This document shows positions 32,864-41,220 of a DNA stretch of 64,000 nucleotides, piece after piece. How positions within the stretch are numbered: position 1 is the stretch's first letter; each line of letters starts with the position of its first letter. The notes under the pieces were generated by a model. It saw only the letters and a list, made by a program, of their open reading frames with translations, did no database searches and had not been told where the DNA came from. The position numbers were made by a program, and so were the translations under genes. The DNA comes from Novosphingobium sp. CF614 (GTDB taxonomy: Bacteria; Pseudomonadota; Alphaproteobacteria; Sphingomonadales; Sphingomonadaceae): the NCBI RefSeq assembly GCF_900113255.1, contig NZ_FOOR01000005.1, positions 1 to 64,000 on the forward strand. Direction: 5' to 3'.

Positions 32864-33166
32864 ATGGTTTATGAAGCAGGTGCCCTGGAAGCGACTCTCG
32901 CGGCGGCGGCGGGCGGTGATGCCGTCTTGTTCGCGGAACTGCGCGCGTCCTATGTGGAAAGCGTTGCAAGGCAGGTGGATCTGCTCGAACGATCACGCTG
33001 CGACGGCAACTGGCACGTCGCGGCGATGCGGCTCAAGGGCCTTGCCGCCAGTTTCCATTCGTCCGCCTTGCTCGCGCTGGCCGAAGAGGCGCTGGACGCG
33101 GCGCCGGGCGAGCCCAGGGTAGTGCGGCGCCTCAAGGCCTATGTGGCGGAGTTTTCCGTTACCTGA
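32864..33166 (+). CDS. HPt-like protein lacking the phosphoacceptor histidine
   Basis: The 100-residue protein is all-helical and follows the histidine phosphotransfer pattern: a helix, then ...AAMRLKGLAASFHSSALLALAEEAL. In working HPt domains the motif is A-H-x-L-K-G; here Met55 replaces the His, while the LKG that packs around it is kept. It therefore should bind a receiver or kinase without carrying phosphate. Canonical Gly in the xxxG turn is also replaced by His. It is the first gene of a run of four plus-strand genes ending in a kinase that is altered in the same way. Confidence 0.75.
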   Translation: MVYEAGALEATLAAAAGGDAVLFAELRASYVESVARQVDLLERSRCDGNWHVAAMRLKGLAASFHSSALLALAEEALDAAPGEPRVVRRLKAYVAEFSVT

Positions 33167-33244
33167 TTGATCGGTCCTGCTTGGCACTTGGTGCCCGCAA
33201 GTCTACATCGGGCCCGGGCGCTGCCCGGGCGCTGGAGGTAGGAT

Positions 33245-34444
33245 TTGCGGATAGCTTTGCTGACCATGACGGAGCCCGCGGGGGCGGGGCAACCGTTCCC
33301 GCGGGCATTTCTGCGTATTGCCGGGGCAAGCCTTGCACAGCATCAGCTTGGATTGGCGCTGGCGCTCGACTGTCAGCGCGTGATCTGCATGGCGCGCGGA
33401 ACCTCGCCGGAGGTCATCGCCCTTCAGCATATGGCCGAAGACGCGGGGCTGCAGTTCGCGATCGTCACCGGCACGCGCCAGCTGGCCGGCCTGGTCACCG
33501 CTGGCGACGAACTGCTGGTCGTGAGCGAGGGCCTGTTCGTCGATCCGGCCAACGTGGTCCCGCTGTTCGATGGCCGGGGACCGGTAGTACTGGTGCAACC
33601 GGTCGAGGGCGCGCTCGCGGCGGGTTATGAGCGGATCGACATCAATCGCGCGAACGCCGGGTTGATGCGCGTTCCCGGCCATCTCGTCGAGCGGCTGCAC
33701 GAATTGCCGGTCGATTGCGACATCGTCTCGGCGCTGACCCGGATTGCCCTGCAATCGGGCGTGCAGATGCGAGAGGTTCCTGCCGCATCGCGCGTCGGCT
33801 CCGACTGGCGCATGATCCGCACCGAGGCCGAGGCGTTCGCGCTGGAGAACGAATGGCTGCGGGCGCGCTTTGCGGAGGGCGCGGCATCCGCCGGCCGGGC
33901 GGTGGCGCGCCTGGGGGTGGTCAGCTTCGGTGCCTCGCTGCTGCACGCTGGGAATGCCAGCAACGTATTGTCGATCGGGGTCGTGGTTCTGCTGGCGATT
34001 GCCGCTGGTCTTGGCTGGTTCAGCCTCGTCTGGGGCGGGTTCGCCTTCGTGGCTCTCGCCTGGGTGCTGGTGGAGGCGAGCCGGCTGCTGAGATCGGCCG
34101 AACGCCACGCGCTGGGCCAGTTGCCGCCCGCGATTCCGCGTGCGGACGCATTGCTCTGGCTGATCGATCTTGCCTTCGGGGCGCTGATCCTGGCTGATAC
34201 GCCCAGGTTCGCGGGTGAACCCGTGCTGTCATGGCTTTCCACCCCCGTTGTGCTGCTGTTGCTGCTGGCTTTGCTGCCACGGGTAGTGCGGGGCGCCGCC
34301 GTCAGCTGGATCGGGGACCGCCTGTTGCTCGGCCTCGCCTTAGCGGTCGGCTCTGCTGCCGGCCAGCTTCTGCCGGTCGTGCAGATCATATCGGTCGGCC
34401 TGATCGTGGCGGGATTGCTGTTTCCCCTGCGATCGCAGGACTAA
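33245..34444 (+). CDS. Nucleotidyltransferase-fold protein with membrane C-terminus
   Basis: The 399-residue protein has an N-terminal Rossmann-like part (1-190) reminiscent of sugar nucleotidyltransferases: parallel beta strands RIALLTM, RVICMAR, ELLVVSEG and PVVLVQP. The canonical GxGTRxxP loop is not present; EPAGAGQPFPRAFL stands at that place. The C-terminal 180 residues contain about six hydrophobic helices. The TTG start has a strong GGAGG 6 bases upstream. No activity can be assigned. It may be an enzyme-derived membrane sensor, working with the HPt-like and kinase-like neighbours. Confidence 0.65.
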   Translation: MRIALLTMTEPAGAGQPFPRAFLRIAGASLAQHQLGLALALDCQRVICMARGTSPEVIALQHMAEDAGLQFAIVTGTRQLAGLVTAGDELLVVSEGLFVDPANVVPLFDGRGPVVLVQPVEGALAAGYERIDINRANAGLMRVPGHLVERLHELPVDCDIVSALTRIALQSGVQMREVPAASRVGSDWRMIRTEAEAFALENEWLRARFAEGAASAGRAVARLGVVSFGASLLHAGNASNVLSIGVVVLLAIAAGLGWFSLVWGGFAFVALAWVLVEASRLLRSAERHALGQLPPAIPRADALLWLIDLAFGALILADTPRFAGEPVLSWLSTPVVLLLLLALLPRVVRGAAVSWIGDRLLLGLALAVGSAAGQLLPVVQIISVGLIVAGLLFPLRSQD

Positions 34445-34455
34445 CCTGGATTTAA
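34441..34455 (+). promoter_or_regulatory. CtrA-like box before the 34480 gene
   Basis: CTAACCTGGATTTAA, continuing ACCA, matches the extended CtrA site TTAACC-N5-TTAACCA with a single mismatch in the first base. It overlaps the stop of the preceding gene and ends 24 bases before the next start codon. Confidence 0.45.
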
Positions 34456-34479
34456 CCAAACGCGGGATACACGGAACGG

Positions 34480-35448
34480 ATGATCGACCGAGCTGTCCCT
34501 TCGGCAAGCGGCGAGAACGTCGAGGCGGTACTGCGCGAGGAACTGGCGCGGGGTGACGCCATGGCGGAAACCGTGCTGCCGATCCTGCGCCACCTGATCG
34601 CGGCCGAGGACAGCTCCGTTTTCAGCGACGAGATCCTTGCGCGCATTCGCGGCATGCTGGCCGATCTCGCCAATGGCCTGCTGGATGCGCTGGCCGGAGG
34701 CACCGGCCAGCGCGGCGGACACGTCACCGGCGAGGCCGAACTGCTGGTGCGCGCCTTGATCGACAATCCGGCCCTGCTTTCGCACCTTCACGCGCTGGCG
34801 CTGGAATGGCAGTTGACCGAGCGACTGCAGCTGCGCCTGGCGCTCGATCCGGTGGTCTCGCCGCTGGTGCAGGCCATGATTTCATCGGCCGATGGGACGA
34901 CGCAGGGTCTGGCCATGACCTACCTGGCTGCGCAGGCGCGCTGGTGCCAGGCCCAGCGACGGATGACGCTGCCGCCGCGCGAACTGCCTGGAGACCTGCT
35001 TCACGGCCTATTGCTGACCGTGCGCGCCCTGGTGGGCGGCGCCCCGGAAATGACCGAGCGCACGGCGCGGATGGAAGCGGGCATCCGCCAGTCCTACGAC
35101 GAGGGGGCGAGCCGGCTTGGACTGGCCGCGCGGATGATTACGAGCCTGGGGGGAGAAGCGCAGGCCGCGCTTTCCGTTGCCCATGCCGGTGTGCCGCTGT
35201 TCCTCACGGCACTGGCGCTGGGATCCGGGCAGGCCCGCGACACCGTGGTCCTGTCCACTCATGAGGCGCAGCTCGCCCGTCTGGCGCTCGCCCTGCGTTC
35301 GGCCGGGCTCGAGCCCGGCGACGTCGAGAAGCAATTCCTGGCGCTGCATCCCGAAGTGACTCTTCCTGCCGGTTTCGACCGGGTGGGCCCTGACCTTGCC
35401 GCCGCGATTCTCTCGTCCGGGCCTCCGGCGGGACGCTACGGCGCATGA
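34480..35448 (+). CDS. Helical hypothetical protein, possibly DUF2336-like
   Basis: The 322-residue soluble protein is predicted all-helical from its Leu/Ala pattern and has no signal peptide or membrane segment. Repeated two-helix units (AELLVRALIDNPALLSHLHALALEWQLTERLQLRLALDP) suggest a HEAT-like or DUF2336-like array. Its stop overlaps the start of the kinase-like gene as ATGA, so the two products are probably made in step and may interact. Family placement is tentative. Confidence 0.65.
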   Translation: MIDRAVPSASGENVEAVLREELARGDAMAETVLPILRHLIAAEDSSVFSDEILARIRGMLADLANGLLDALAGGTGQRGGHVTGEAELLVRALIDNPALLSHLHALALEWQLTERLQLRLALDPVVSPLVQAMISSADGTTQGLAMTYLAAQARWCQAQRRMTLPPRELPGDLLHGLLLTVRALVGGAPEMTERTARMEAGIRQSYDEGASRLGLAARMITSLGGEAQAALSVAHAGVPLFLTALALGSGQARDTVVLSTHEAQLARLALALRSAGLEPGDVEKQFLALHPEVTLPAGFDRVGPDLAAAILSSGPPAGRYGA

Positions 35449-36824
35449 TGATCGACGACGGGACCATATTGGCGCGCGCCGTCAGCGACGCCGAGGATCG
35501 CCTGCTCAGCGCCGACGAGCCGCTCGCCGGCCTGCAATTGCGGTGTGGGGGGGACCTGCCGGGCACGATCGCCATTCCAGAGCTGCTCGAACTGGTGCGC
35601 AAGGCGCGCCGTTATCGTTTCCGACTCGCCCGCGCGGTGTCGGCACAGGACGGTGCGGACACGGTGCGGGCCTGGATCGAAGTCGAACCGCGCGGCGAAG
35701 GCGAAGGCTGCGATATCCGGGTGCGTAACTGGCGATCCTCGCCGATCCCGGCCGAGGACCCGGCCACCGCCGAATTCCGCCGCGCCTTGACCGATCGCCA
35801 CCTTGCCGAGCTTTCCGCGCGGCTCGACGCCGGGCAACGCGTACTGGCAGTCGTGTCCGACGCCCCGGAGCTTGCCGAAGTGGTCGCCGCCATGGAGGCT
35901 GGACTCGGCCGGCCCTGGACCGATTTTCTCCCGCATGAGAATGCCGCGCATCAGCAGCCGCTGCACTGGCGCCTGCTCGACGGCGCGCGCGTGCGGGTCC
36001 CCGGTTCCGGGCGGGCCTGGAGGGTTGCGCTGATCCCCTACATGCAACCCGGTTTCGACCCCGCCGGTTTCGAACTGCTGTTGCTGTCCGACGAGCCGGA
36101 GCCGCGACAAACCGCGGCGCCGACCGTTCCCACCCTTCCCATCGGCCGCAGGCTGGTCGGCAAGGACCTCGCGCCCGTGCTTAGGCAGCCGATCTCGCGC
36201 ATCGTCGCCAATGCCGAGACCATCCGCACCCGCCTGGCCGGCCCCTTGCCCGATGCTTATGCCGATTATGCCGGCGAAATCGCCAGCGCGGGCAAGCTGC
36301 TGCTCGAACTGCTGGAGGATCTGACCGATCTGGAAGTCGTCGAATCCGAAGGTTTCAGCACCGCGCCCGACCGCGTCGACTTGTCCGAGCTGGCCCGTCA
36401 GGCCGCCGGTATCCTGAACGTCCGCGCGCGGGAGAAGAATATCGTCATCGAGCCGCCGCAACCTTCCGAACGCCTGCCCGCGATCGCCGAGTTTCGCCGC
36501 GTGCTGCAAGTGCTGCTCAACCTGATCGGCAATGCCATCCGCTATTCCCCCGAAAACTCGCGCATCTGGATCCGGCTGGAGGCGTTGGGCGAGCGTGCCC
36601 GCGTGATCGTCGCGGACCAGGGGCCGGGACTTTCCGATGAGCAGCAGGCGCGGGTGTTCGAAAAATTCGAGCGTCTGGGCCGCAGCGGCGATGGCGGTTC
36701 GGGCCTGGGCCTCTACATTTCGCGCAGCATCGCGCGTGCCATGGGCGGGGATCTCTTGGTGGAAAGCGCGCCGGGGCAGGGGGCTCGCTTCATCCTGGAA
36801 GTGCCGGCCGACCCGGAAGGTTGA
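35445..36824 (+). CDS. Sensor kinase homologue lacking the phosphoacceptor histidine
   Basis: The 459-residue protein has an unrecognised N-terminal region (1-230), a DHp-like helix pair (235-310) and a complete ATPase domain (335-455: NLIGNAIRYS, DQGPGL, GGSGLGLYI). The H-box reads Ala-Pro-Val-Leu-Arg-Gln-Pro-Ile instead of Ser-His-Glu-Leu-Arg-Thr-Pro-Leu, so Pro244 replaces the His. ATP-binding residues look intact. No membrane segment is visible, suggesting a cytoplasmic protein. It resembles the situation of DivL, where Tyr replaces His, and may signal by conformation rather than phosphorylation. Last gene of its run. Confidence 0.8.
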   Translation: MMIDDGTILARAVSDAEDRLLSADEPLAGLQLRCGGDLPGTIAIPELLELVRKARRYRFRLARAVSAQDGADTVRAWIEVEPRGEGEGCDIRVRNWRSSPIPAEDPATAEFRRALTDRHLAELSARLDAGQRVLAVVSDAPELAEVVAAMEAGLGRPWTDFLPHENAAHQQPLHWRLLDGARVRVPGSGRAWRVALIPYMQPGFDPAGFELLLLSDEPEPRQTAAPTVPTLPIGRRLVGKDLAPVLRQPISRIVANAETIRTRLAGPLPDAYADYAGEIASAGKLLLELLEDLTDLEVVESEGFSTAPDRVDLSELARQAAGILNVRAREKNIVIEPPQPSERLPAIAEFRRVLQVLLNLIGNAIRYSPENSRIWIRLEALGERARVIVADQGPGLSDEQQARVFEKFERLGRSGDGGSGLGLYISRSIARAMGGDLLVESAPGQGARFILEVPADPEG

Positions 36825-36840
36825 GGCCGGGAAGGCCGAA

Positions 36841-37050
36841 TCAGTCCCGGTCGTTGCCGCGTCGCGCCAGCCAGACGATGATCCCGCCCACGACGGCCAA
36901 TATCGCCCCGCGCACCGCCCATGCCCGATCCGCGAGCATGAAACTTTCGGGCGGCCACATGACCACGCCGGTGCCCTGTCCGACCCACAGCAACCCCATG
37001 GCGATGGAGAGGATGCCAAGGATCAGGGCGATGATCCGAAGGAAAAGCAT
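36841..37050 (-). CDS. Small two-helix membrane protein
   Basis: The 69-residue protein consists of two hydrophobic helices (residues 3-25 and 46-62) joined by a loop with WPPES, ending in a charged ARRGNDRD tail. A GGGGTG sequence lies upstream of the ATG. No known family is recognised. It is convergent with the kinase-like gene, 16 bases away. Confidence 0.6.
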   Translation of the reverse strand: MLFLRIIALILGILSIAMGLLWVGQGTGVVMWPPESFMLADRAWAVRGAILAVVGGIIVWLARRGNDRD

Positions 37051-37447
37051 GTCGTCGCACCCCGCTTGTTCTCCGGGAAGATGCTGGCCGGATGCGGCGA
37101 GATTGTGGCGGGCTCGGGCCGTGGAGGCAGCCGTGAGGCGAGGGCAGGGCGAAATAGTCGGTTGCCGGGCGCGTGCTTGCTTGAAACAGACACCCGGGTG
37201 CTTCTAATGCGCCGCAGTGACATGTTCGAGTTGGGGGCCGTCCATGCGAACTTTCAGTTCGCGGAATGCTGCACATGCGGCCAACGCGAAAGACGCGACC
37301 ATTCCGGAAGCGGCCCGAGGCGATTTGCCTCAGGCGGGTTTCGTGTTAATATACTAAGGATTGGACGTAATATTACTTTTTTGTTGCGTTGAGTGTAATT
37401 TTCATACAAATGGCGCGGCGTTATCAAAGATAGGGGACTTTCGTTCG
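37051..37447. other. Intergenic region with AT-rich block upstream of ilvE
   Basis: No gene is recognised in these 397 bases. The last 110 (37339-37440) are strikingly AT-rich for this window, with TTAATATACTAAGG, TAATATTACTTTTTTG and GTAATTTTCATACAAA, and very likely hold the ilvE promoter. The preceding 280 bases have no distinct structure. Confidence 0.6.
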
Positions 37448-38548
37448 ATGGCGACTCTCGCCGATGCCGACCTGACCTTCGCTTCCCGGCCCCATCCCGC
37501 TCCTACCAGCGTGGAAGCCCGTGCGGCCGTGCTCGCCAACCCTGGCTTCGGCACCCGCTTCACCGATCACATGGTGACGATAGAGTGGACCGAGCCGCGG
37601 GGCTGGCACGACGCGGTGATCGGCCCACGCCTGCCGATCGCGCTCGATCCGGCTGCCGCCGTGCTGCATTATGCCCAGGAAATCTTCGAAGGGCTCAAGG
37701 CCTATGTCCAGACCGACGGCAGTATCGCGCTGTTCCGTCCCGAAGCGAACGCGGCACGCTTCAATCAGTCGGCCCGGCGGCTTGCCATGCCCGAGCTGCC
37801 GGAAGCGCTGTTCATCGAAGCGGTGACGCGGCTGGTGCAGACCGACCGTGCATGGATTCCCTCCGGCGAAGGCAGCTCGCTATACTTGCGCCCGTTCATG
37901 ATCGCGACCGAGGCCTTCCTTGGGGTGCGCCCGGCCAAGCAATACAAGTTCATCGTCATCGCCAGCCCCGCGGGCAACTACTTCAAGTCCGGCGCCCCGG
38001 CCGTCTCGATCTGGGTGAGTGACTATACCCGGGCCGCGCCGGGCGGCACCGGCGCGGCCAAGTGCGGCGGCAACTACGCGGCCAGCCTGGTGCCCCAGGC
38101 CGAGGCGATCGCGCGTGGTCACGACCAGGTCGTTTTCCTCGACGCCGCCGAGCACAAGTGGATCGAGGAACTGGGCGGCATGAACCTCTACTTCGCGTTC
38201 GAGGACGGCACGCTGCTGACCCCGGCGCTGACTGGCACGATCCTGCCCGGCATTACACGTGACAGCCTGCTTACGCTTGCCCGTGAAGAAGGCCTCAAAG
38301 TCGTGGAAGGGCGCTACAGCCTCGAGCAATGGCGCGAGGATGCCGCCTCGGGCAAGCTGGTGGAGACTTTCGCCTGCGGCACGGCCGCGGTTGTCACCCC
38401 GGTCGGCAAAGTGGCGGGGCGCGATGGTGAATTCACCATCGGCGGCGGCGGCCCCGGGCAATTGACCCAAAAGCTCAAGAACCGCCTGGTTGCCATACAG
38501 CGCGGCGATACGCCCGACACCCACGGCTGGATCAGCAAGATCGGGTAA
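37448..38548 (+). CDS. ilvE: Branched-chain amino acid aminotransferase
   Basis: IlvE moves the amino group between glutamate and branched-chain keto acids, completing synthesis of Val, Leu and Ile. The 366-residue fold-type IV PLP protein is of the longer type: YAQEIFEGLKAY, the RPFMIATE segment, the PLP-lysine in GAAKCGGNYAAS, and FACGTAAVVTPVG near the C-terminus. The start at 37448 is chosen because the upstream frame runs into the AT-rich promoter. It is monocistronic, followed by a tRNA gene. Confidence 0.95.
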   Translation: MATLADADLTFASRPHPAPTSVEARAAVLANPGFGTRFTDHMVTIEWTEPRGWHDAVIGPRLPIALDPAAAVLHYAQEIFEGLKAYVQTDGSIALFRPEANAARFNQSARRLAMPELPEALFIEAVTRLVQTDRAWIPSGEGSSLYLRPFMIATEAFLGVRPAKQYKFIVIASPAGNYFKSGAPAVSIWVSDYTRAAPGGTGAAKCGGNYAASLVPQAEAIARGHDQVVFLDAAEHKWIEELGGMNLYFAFEDGTLLTPALTGTILPGITRDSLLTLAREEGLKVVEGRYSLEQWREDAASGKLVETFACGTAAVVTPVGKVAGRDGEFTIGGGGPGQLTQKLKNRLVAIQRGDTPDTHGWISKIG

Positions 38549-38703
38549 AGGTCAAAACCGGACGGGGGTGAAGTCAAGGCCGCCCTCGTCCGTTTCCGCC
38601 GCCGCGCCGGAGAAGCGCCTTGAAACCGATCATGGATCACCTGAAACAACGCGAAAGCCCTCTTTTCAGCCCGGGCAATAGCCGCTAAGCGCGCAGTCCC
38701 CGC

Positions 38704-38778
38704 TGGGGCGTCGCCAAGTGGTAAGGCACCGGTTTTTGGTACCGGCATTCGCAGGTTCGAATCCTGCCGCCCCAGCCA
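38704..38778 (+). tRNA. tRNA-Gln (TTG)
   Basis: A full 75-base cloverleaf with encoded CCA: acceptor TGGGGCG/CGCCCCA, D arm GCC/GGC, anticodon stem CCGGT/ACCGG with loop TTTTGGT giving anticodon TTG, and T arm GCAGG-TTCGAAT-CCTGC. A terminator hairpin follows immediately. The catabolic block starts about 120 bases downstream. Confidence 0.97.
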
Positions 38779-38800
38779 AAATCCCGTTCCGCGGGATTTT
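38778..38800 (+). terminator. Terminator of tRNA-Gln
   Basis: AAAATCCCG and CGGGATTTT form a perfect 9-base stem with a 5-base loop, starting at the last base of the tRNA CCA end. The TTTT arm provides the terminal U-run. Confidence 0.75.
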
Positions 38801-38836
38801 GGATCGGCCGTGTGCGGCTCAAACATCCCGGAAACT

Positions 38837-38875
38837 GCGGTACAAATGGAGCTTCAATCGCTCAATTTGTACCGC
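38837..38875. repeat. Long inverted repeat between tRNA-Gln and lactonase gene
   Basis: GCGGTACAAA and TTTGTACCGC are perfect 10-base arms. After a T-A pair and one mismatch the stem continues as GAGC/GCTC around a 7-base loop, so 15 of 16 positions pair. It has no T-run. It lies 25 bases past the stop of the minus-strand SMP-30 gene and marks the edge of the catabolic block. Confidence 0.7.
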
Positions 38876-38900
38876 GTCGGCAATGAGTACGCCGCGAGGA

Positions 38901-39794
38901 TCAAGCCTTGGCGGACAAGGTCTCGGCTATTCCCCGTACATGCGTCTCGACAGCGAAGATGTCGCCGCCGAGCGGTGATACCGGAAGGCCCATATGGGAT
39001 TCGAGCCGGCATGATGTAATGAACAGCGTGGACATGTCCTTGCCGCCGAATGCTACCATGGTCGGCCCGAGGACGGGCATTTCGAAGTGCAGGTCCAGCC
39101 TTCCGTCAGGCGCGAACCGGGCTACGCGGCCCTTGTCGCCATAGGGAATGGCGGCCCAATAGAAGCCATCGGTGTCGACCGTCGCGCCGTCGGGGATGCC
39201 GAATCCCTCGGGCATGGTGGCGAACAGCCGTTCGTTCGAGGGTGTGCCGGTGGCCGCGTCGTAATCGTATTGCAGAACAATCCGCCCCTCCGGACGCCAG
39301 TCGGAACGGTACATCGTCCTGCCATCGGGGCTGAACGCAGTCCCGTTCGGCACCATCACGTCGGGGATGACCGGCACCACCTTGCCCGCCTCGTAGCGAT
39401 AGAAGGTTCCTTCCGGCGGGCCGTCGATCTTGAAGGCGAGGCGAATGGTGCCGGCCCACAGCCGCCCCTGACGATCGGCCTTGCCGTCGTTGAACCGGAA
39501 TTCGGCCGAATCGAATGGGGCGTCGCAGATCTTCTCGAACCGGTTCGTGGTGAAGTCGAAATCGAAGAATCCTTCGTTCGTGGCGAGGACGGCGCCTCCG
39601 CCCTCGCGGAAATTGAAACAGCCGGGAGTGGCGGGTACAGGCCAGCGTTCGTTACGGCCCGTGCCCGGATCGAACCGGTTGAAAGTCTTGTTCTCGATAT
39701 CGACCCAGTAGAGCGCCTGCTGCTCGACCGACCAGGACGGTGATTCCGCCAGCTCCGCCTTGATGTCCAGCACATGTTTGATCTCGAATTGCAT
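38901..39794 (-). CDS. SMP-30/gluconolactonase family protein
   Basis: The 297-residue six-bladed beta-propeller belongs to the SMP-30/gluconolaconase/LRE family, whose members hydrolyse lactones with a divalent metal. Likely metal ligands are Glu17 in ESPSW, Asn in VPNGTAFSPDG and Asp in the YRSDW segment. The start at 39794 follows AGGAGAG. The frame remains open upstream into a transposase remnant, but the ribosome site makes 39794 the real start. Next to a Baeyer-Villiger enzyme it may open the lactone that enzyme makes. Confidence 0.88.
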   Translation of the reverse strand: MQFEIKHVLDIKAELAESPSWSVEQQALYWVDIENKTFNRFDPGTGRNERWPVPATPGCFNFREGGGAVLATNEGFFDFDFTTNRFEKICDAPFDSAEFRFNDGKADRQGRLWAGTIRLAFKIDGPPEGTFYRYEAGKVVPVIPDVMVPNGTAFSPDGRTMYRSDWRPEGRIVLQYDYDAATGTPSNERLFATMPEGFGIPDGATVDTDGFYWAAIPYGDKGRVARFAPDGRLDLHFEMPVLGPTMVAFGGKDMSTLFITSCRLESHMGLPVSPLGGDIFAVETHVRGIAETLSAKA

Positions 39795-40022
39795 CGTCAC
39801 TCTCCTATGATGTTTGTCCAGCGGGATTGGATTTGTGCGGTGCTGGAACTGTGTGAAGTCATTGAACACCCATCCGTTTTTCAGGGTGTCGTAAATGATG
39901 GTGAGGAGCTTGCGGGCAGTGGCGATGATCGCCTTGCCAGCGCCGCACCGTTCCTTGATCCGGGTGTAGAAGCTCCTGAGGTGGGGCGGGTATGACGGAA
40001 TGCCGCGCGACCGATCGACGGG
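39795..40022 (-). mobile_element. C-terminal remnant of an IS110-family transposase
   Basis: The minus-strand frame reads LRSFYTRIKERCGAGKAIIATA, RKLLTIIYDTLKNG and so on, which is the conserved C-terminal end of IS110/IS116/IS902 transposases (Transposase_20 type). The catalytic N-terminal domain is absent and a stop lies just upstream, so it is dead. The frame runs without stop into the SMP-30 gene. The scar sits exactly between the SDR stop (40032) and the SMP-30 ribosome site. Confidence 0.7.
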
Positions 40023-40031
40023 ACCATGTCG

Positions 40032-40979
40032 CTACATCTGACTGAGATCGATGCCGCGCTGGCGGCATACCGCGATAGTCTCGTCCACGGAGGATTCGGG
40101 TACGAAGAAGCCATCGGTGCCGTCTATCCGGGTAACCCGTTCGGCCAGATCCTCAGCACTGGGGGTGCTGCCCGCATCCGCGAGCCATCCATCGCCATAG
40201 CCGGCGAACACCCGCGAATAGCGCCCCGCGCAGGCGGCGATCGCCCGATGGTTCAGGACGCAATCACGGCTGGCCAGGTAGATGACAAGCGGAGTGATGA
40301 GTTCCGGCCGGATCGCATCATAGTAGGCCTGTCGCCCCGGCGGAATCGGGCCACCCGATTCCTGATCCGTAACCATGCGGGAAAAGCCGACCGGCAGCAC
40401 CGCGTTGGATCGAATACCATGGGCCGCCCCCTCCAGTGCCACCACGTTCGACAGTCCGAGCAGGCCCGCCTTGGCGGTCGCATAGCTCGCGGTAGCCATC
40501 TGGCCGAACGCGCCGAATGTCGAGGATATGAACACGAAGCGTCCATAGCCCTGCTTCTTCATTGCGCGAAACGCCGGCTGGCTGACATGGAAGCTTCCAT
40601 CGAGATGGACGTTCAGCGTCTTGCGCCATTCGTCGGGCGTCACTTGGTCGAAAGGCGTGAAATTGATGATGCCGGCATTGTTGACGACGATGTCGACGCG
40701 GCCGAATGTGTCGAGCGCGGCGTCGACGATCGCTTGCCCGCCTTCCGGGGTCGAGACGCTGTCGCTCGACGCTGCCGCGATACCTCCGGCTGCTTTGATC
40801 TGCGCGACGACCTGATCGGCGATCGAGGCGTCGGCACCGTCGCCGCGGCTCGATCCGCCGAGGTCGTTGACCAAAACCCTGGCGCCGCGACGGGCGAGTT
40901 CCATGGCGTAAAGCCTACCGAGTCCTCGCCCCCCGCCGGTGACGATGGCGGTCTGCCCGTCGAACCGTAATTCCTTCAT
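40032..40979 (-). CDS. Short-chain dehydrogenase/reductase
   Basis: The 315-residue protein has the SDR signature: NAD(P) loop TGGGRGLGR (residues 15-23), NNAG near 100, Ser in ISSTFG and the catalytic YATAK near 165. The VNDLGG segment after the first Rossmann strand resembles the dehydrogenase part of multifunctional beta-oxidation enzymes (HSD17B4 type). There is a C-terminal extension of about 60 residues beyond the usual SDR core. It shares a promoter region with a TetR gene that has a palindromic operator. The likely role is oxidation of a hydroxyl group on the block's substrate. Confidence 0.88.
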   Translation of the reverse strand: MKELRFDGQTAIVTGGGRGLGRLYAMELARRGARVLVNDLGGSSRGDGADASIADQVVAQIKAAGGIAAASSDSVSTPEGGQAIVDAALDTFGRVDIVVNNAGIINFTPFDQVTPDEWRKTLNVHLDGSFHVSQPAFRAMKKQGYGRFVFISSTFGAFGQMATASYATAKAGLLGLSNVVALEGAAHGIRSNAVLPVGFSRMVTDQESGGPIPPGRQAYYDAIRPELITPLVIYLASRDCVLNHRAIAACAGRYSRVFAGYGDGWLADAGSTPSAEDLAERVTRIDGTDGFFVPESSVDETIAVCRQRGIDLSQM

Positions 40980-41220
40980 ATCGTGCCCTTCCCAAATCGA
41001 TCGAGTTTCGTCGGCCAGGGCGTGCGGCGCAACGCGCCTGCGTCAGTGACGACCATGCCGGTGTCCGCGGCGGCCGCTTTCGCCCCGGGCTTCATCAGCA
41101 TTGGCCCATCCACACCGCCAACACCGCATCCTGCTCAGAAACGTGCATCAACTGGCGATTGAATCGCGGATTTGCCGTCGCTTCCCGCTCCCTGCATCTT
41201 AATCGCGCCCATCAAATTGA

